A program made the position numbers and the translations under genes. Source: Pseudomonas fluorescens (GTDB lineage Bacteria; Pseudomonadota; Gammaproteobacteria; Pseudomonadales; Pseudomonadaceae). Taken from it: a stretch of DNA of 64,000 bases. The notes under the pieces are model-generated. The model had not been told where the DNA came from, ran no database searches, and saw nothing but the letters and a program-made list of their open reading frames with translations. How positions within the stretch are numbered: the first letter of the stretch is position 1; every line of letters begins with the position of its first letter. Positions 62,774 to 64,000 of this stretch are shown one piece after another. The stretch is from positions 4,632,501 to 4,696,500 of the forward strand of contig NZ_CP078138.1 of assembly GCF_019212185.1 (NCBI RefSeq), in the 5' to 3' direction.

Positions 62774-63820
62774 TCATTCAACGCCGCTGCCGGGCGTGTC
62801 CGGATTGAACACTTCAGTGGATTTGGGCTCAACCGGCACGCTGGCGGCCAATCCGCCGGCAATTTGTCCGCTGATGTAATTGACGCCAGCCATCACGCCG
62901 TTGGTTTCATTTTCCATCAAGCCGAGCCACGCCTTGTCGAAGGCCGCATTCAGGCTCTTGCGCATCTGCGCCTGAGCCTCGGGCCGATCACTCTCGTTGG
63001 ACATCGCACCAATGCCCAGGGACACCACGGAGATCACCGCGCCTGCTACCCTGCCAACGGCCGCAGCAACCGCACTGGCCACGCTGCGCGAGGCAATTTG
63101 CGCTTCCAGACGCTCACTGGCCCGCTTGGCCACTGACGAGATCCCGGCGTCCGACAACCCGGCCCCGGCACCGCTGTTAGAGCTGCGCACCTGCTCCACC
63201 AGTGCCAGATAGGCCGGCAGGCGGTTGACCGGCTCGGCATGAACGATCTGATAGAGCGAGGCATTACGTGCGGGCGGTGGCGCCAGGGTGATGGCCGGAA
63301 TCAGGTTCAGGCGCTGGTCAAACTGGTCCTGGGGGATCGAATACTGCTGCTGTATTTCCAGCAAGTGGGCACTGAGCATTTGCAGGTACAAGATCACTGC
63401 ATCACCCATGATCACGTTCGGATCGGTGACTTTGGCTACGGGGTCCAGCACACGTTCGTGATATTGCTCCTGCAGGTATATCGCCAGCCGGTTGACCACC
63501 GTGTCTGTCTCGCCCTTGGCGCTCATTTTGTACCAGCCGACTTTCACCCCCAGCCACTGCTGCGTCCAGTAGCCGGTAAACCAGGGGATGAAGTCGGTCT
63601 CGGTGCGCTGGAAAACCTGCTCACGCCAGCGCTCCATGGCCTTGCGGGTGTAGGCCCTCACGGTTTCCCTTGAGGTCGATGACGCGTTTTCAATGTCCTG
63701 GTCGATCCGCTGCCACGTCGCCTCGCTGATCACAATGGGCGCTACGGGCTCACTGCGACGCGCCGTGGAGCATCCGCCGAGAACAACCAACAAGACCATG
63801 AACAGGAGACGCAGACTCAA
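62774..63820 (-). CDS. hypothetical lipoprotein
   Basis: A protein of about 348 residues with a perfect lipoprotein signal peptide when started at TTG 63820: (M)SLRLLFMVLLVVLGGCST, acylated Cys17. GGAGGG lies upstream of this TTG. The open frame continues to ATG 63868, which would add 16 residues before the signal peptide. The mature protein is helical with a central Ala-rich segment (VASAVAAAVGRVAGAVISVVSLG) that could be a membrane helix. No domain recognised. The gene is the last before the rRNA end. Confidence 0.75.
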   Translation of the reverse strand: MSLRLLFMVLLVVLGGCSTARRSEPVAPIVISEATWQRIDQDIENASSTSRETVRAYTRKAMERWREQVFQRTETDFIPWFTGYWTQQWLGVKVGWYKMSAKGETDTVVNRLAIYLQEQYHERVLDPVAKVTDPNVIMGDAVILYLQMLSAHLLEIQQQYSIPQDQFDQRLNLIPAITLAPPPARNASLYQIVHAEPVNRLPAYLALVEQVRSSNSGAGAGLSDAGISSVAKRASERLEAQIASRSVASAVAAAVGRVAGAVISVVSLGIGAMSNESDRPEAQAQMRKSLNAAFDKAWLGLMENETNGVMAGVNYISGQIAGGLAASVPVEPKSTEVFNPDTPGSGVE

Positions 63821-63942
63821 GATCGCAGGCCCTCCAGGATCAGTGAGGCAGCCGACGCCACGCATCAACCCGAACGGGACGCTTGGCAGTTTCGAAGAAG
63901 ATGCCTGGAGTATAGGCTGGGAAAGGAAGGCTTTTCGGACGC

Positions 63943-63980
63943 AAAAACAAAACCCCTACCTGCATTCGCAGATAGGGGTT
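63943..63980 (-). terminator. terminator of the ribosomal RNA operon
   Basis: On the minus strand AACCCCTATCTGC/GCAGGTAGGGGTT forms a stem with one G-U and a short GAAT loop, followed by TTGTTTTTG. It lies just after the 5S 3' end. Confidence 0.85.
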
Positions 63981-63989
63981 TCGGAATTT

Positions 63990-64000
63990 AATCTTGACGA
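63990..64000 (-). rRNA. 5S rRNA, last bases only (window edge)
   Basis: Read on the minus strand the window begins TCGTCAAGATT, which matches the 3' end of Pseudomonas 5S rRNA (...GGTCATCGTCAAG...). It is followed by a strong intrinsic terminator. The rest of the gene, and presumably an rRNA operon, lies beyond the right edge. The call rests on 11 bases and recall, so moderate. Confidence 0.6.

Noticed and set aside
1..64000. CRISPR array, prophage or insertion sequence
   Set aside because: No regular direct-repeat array, no transposase or integrase, no terminal repeats; the repeats present are REP hairpins.

Overview
The window is 64 kb of a Pseudomonas chromosome, most probably from the P. 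fluorescens group. The evidence is uniformly high GC with strong third-position GC, paired REP hairpins (core GTAGGAGCGAGCNTGCTCGC) between genes, a ThrH of the Pseudomonas type, a split pqiAA-pqiB-pqiC cluster, a PvdRT-OpmQ type efflux operon, and a PvdS-style iron-starvation box. It is ordinary core and accessory chromosome: there is no prophage, insertion sequence or CRISPR array. The right edge stops inside the last bases of a 5S rRNA gene read on the minus strand, so a ribosomal RNA operon lies just outside.

Layout, left to right. 0-6.9 kb: a truncated alpha/beta hydrolase, phosphoenolpyruvate synthase ppsA with its divergent regulatory protein ppsR, and a MocR regulator divergent from an EamA transporter. 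6.9-14 kb: the methylcitrate operon, transcribed leftwards as GntR regulator-prpB-prpC-acnD-prpF, with REP pairs between genes and perfect operator palindromes upstream; prpD is absent. 14-17.3 kb: a tight three-gene module of a retropepsin-like protease, an inactive-transglutaminase membrane protein and an ATP-grasp ligase of unknown product. 17.4-24.6 kb: pabB, thrH, cysH, an Asp/Glu-racemase-superfamily enzyme, a LysR/SDR pair, a HAD phosphatase and a RelE-type toxin-antitoxin pair. 24.6-27.2 kb: small exported, lipoprotein and hypothetical genes, two minus-strand terminators that may bracket a small RNA, and tRNA-Ser(GGA).

27.5-43.3 kb: a crotonase, an acyltransferase, CorA, then an iron locus (FecI-type sigma factor, pvdR-pvdT-opmQ, ferrichrome-type signalling TonB receptor), an MFS/TetR pair with two operator palindromes, a GH15 enzyme, a GNAT and a DUF3087 protein. 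43.5-55.1 kb: small proteins, an unassigned strongly structured RNA-like element, and a polyamine island. That island has puuA, puuC, puuB and a puuR-like regulator on the minus strand, and puuD plus a PotGHI-F type ABC transporter on the plus strand: polyamines are imported, gamma-glutamylated, oxidised and hydrolysed to GABA. 55.2-64 kb: DNA polymerase II, a 0.6 kb sparse region with a perfect inverted repeat, a small conserved protein, a CBS-domain protein, the pqi envelope-lipid transport operon, a lipoprotein and the 5S rRNA end.

The parts least explained by known annotation are the structured element at 44.32-44.45 kb, the protease/transglutaminase/ATP-grasp module at 14.2-17.3 kb, the sigma factor and signalling receptor without an anti-sigma gene around the pvdRT-opmQ locus, and the racemase-family enzyme that has lost one catalytic cysteine position. 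All calls come from reading the sequence; no database search was run.
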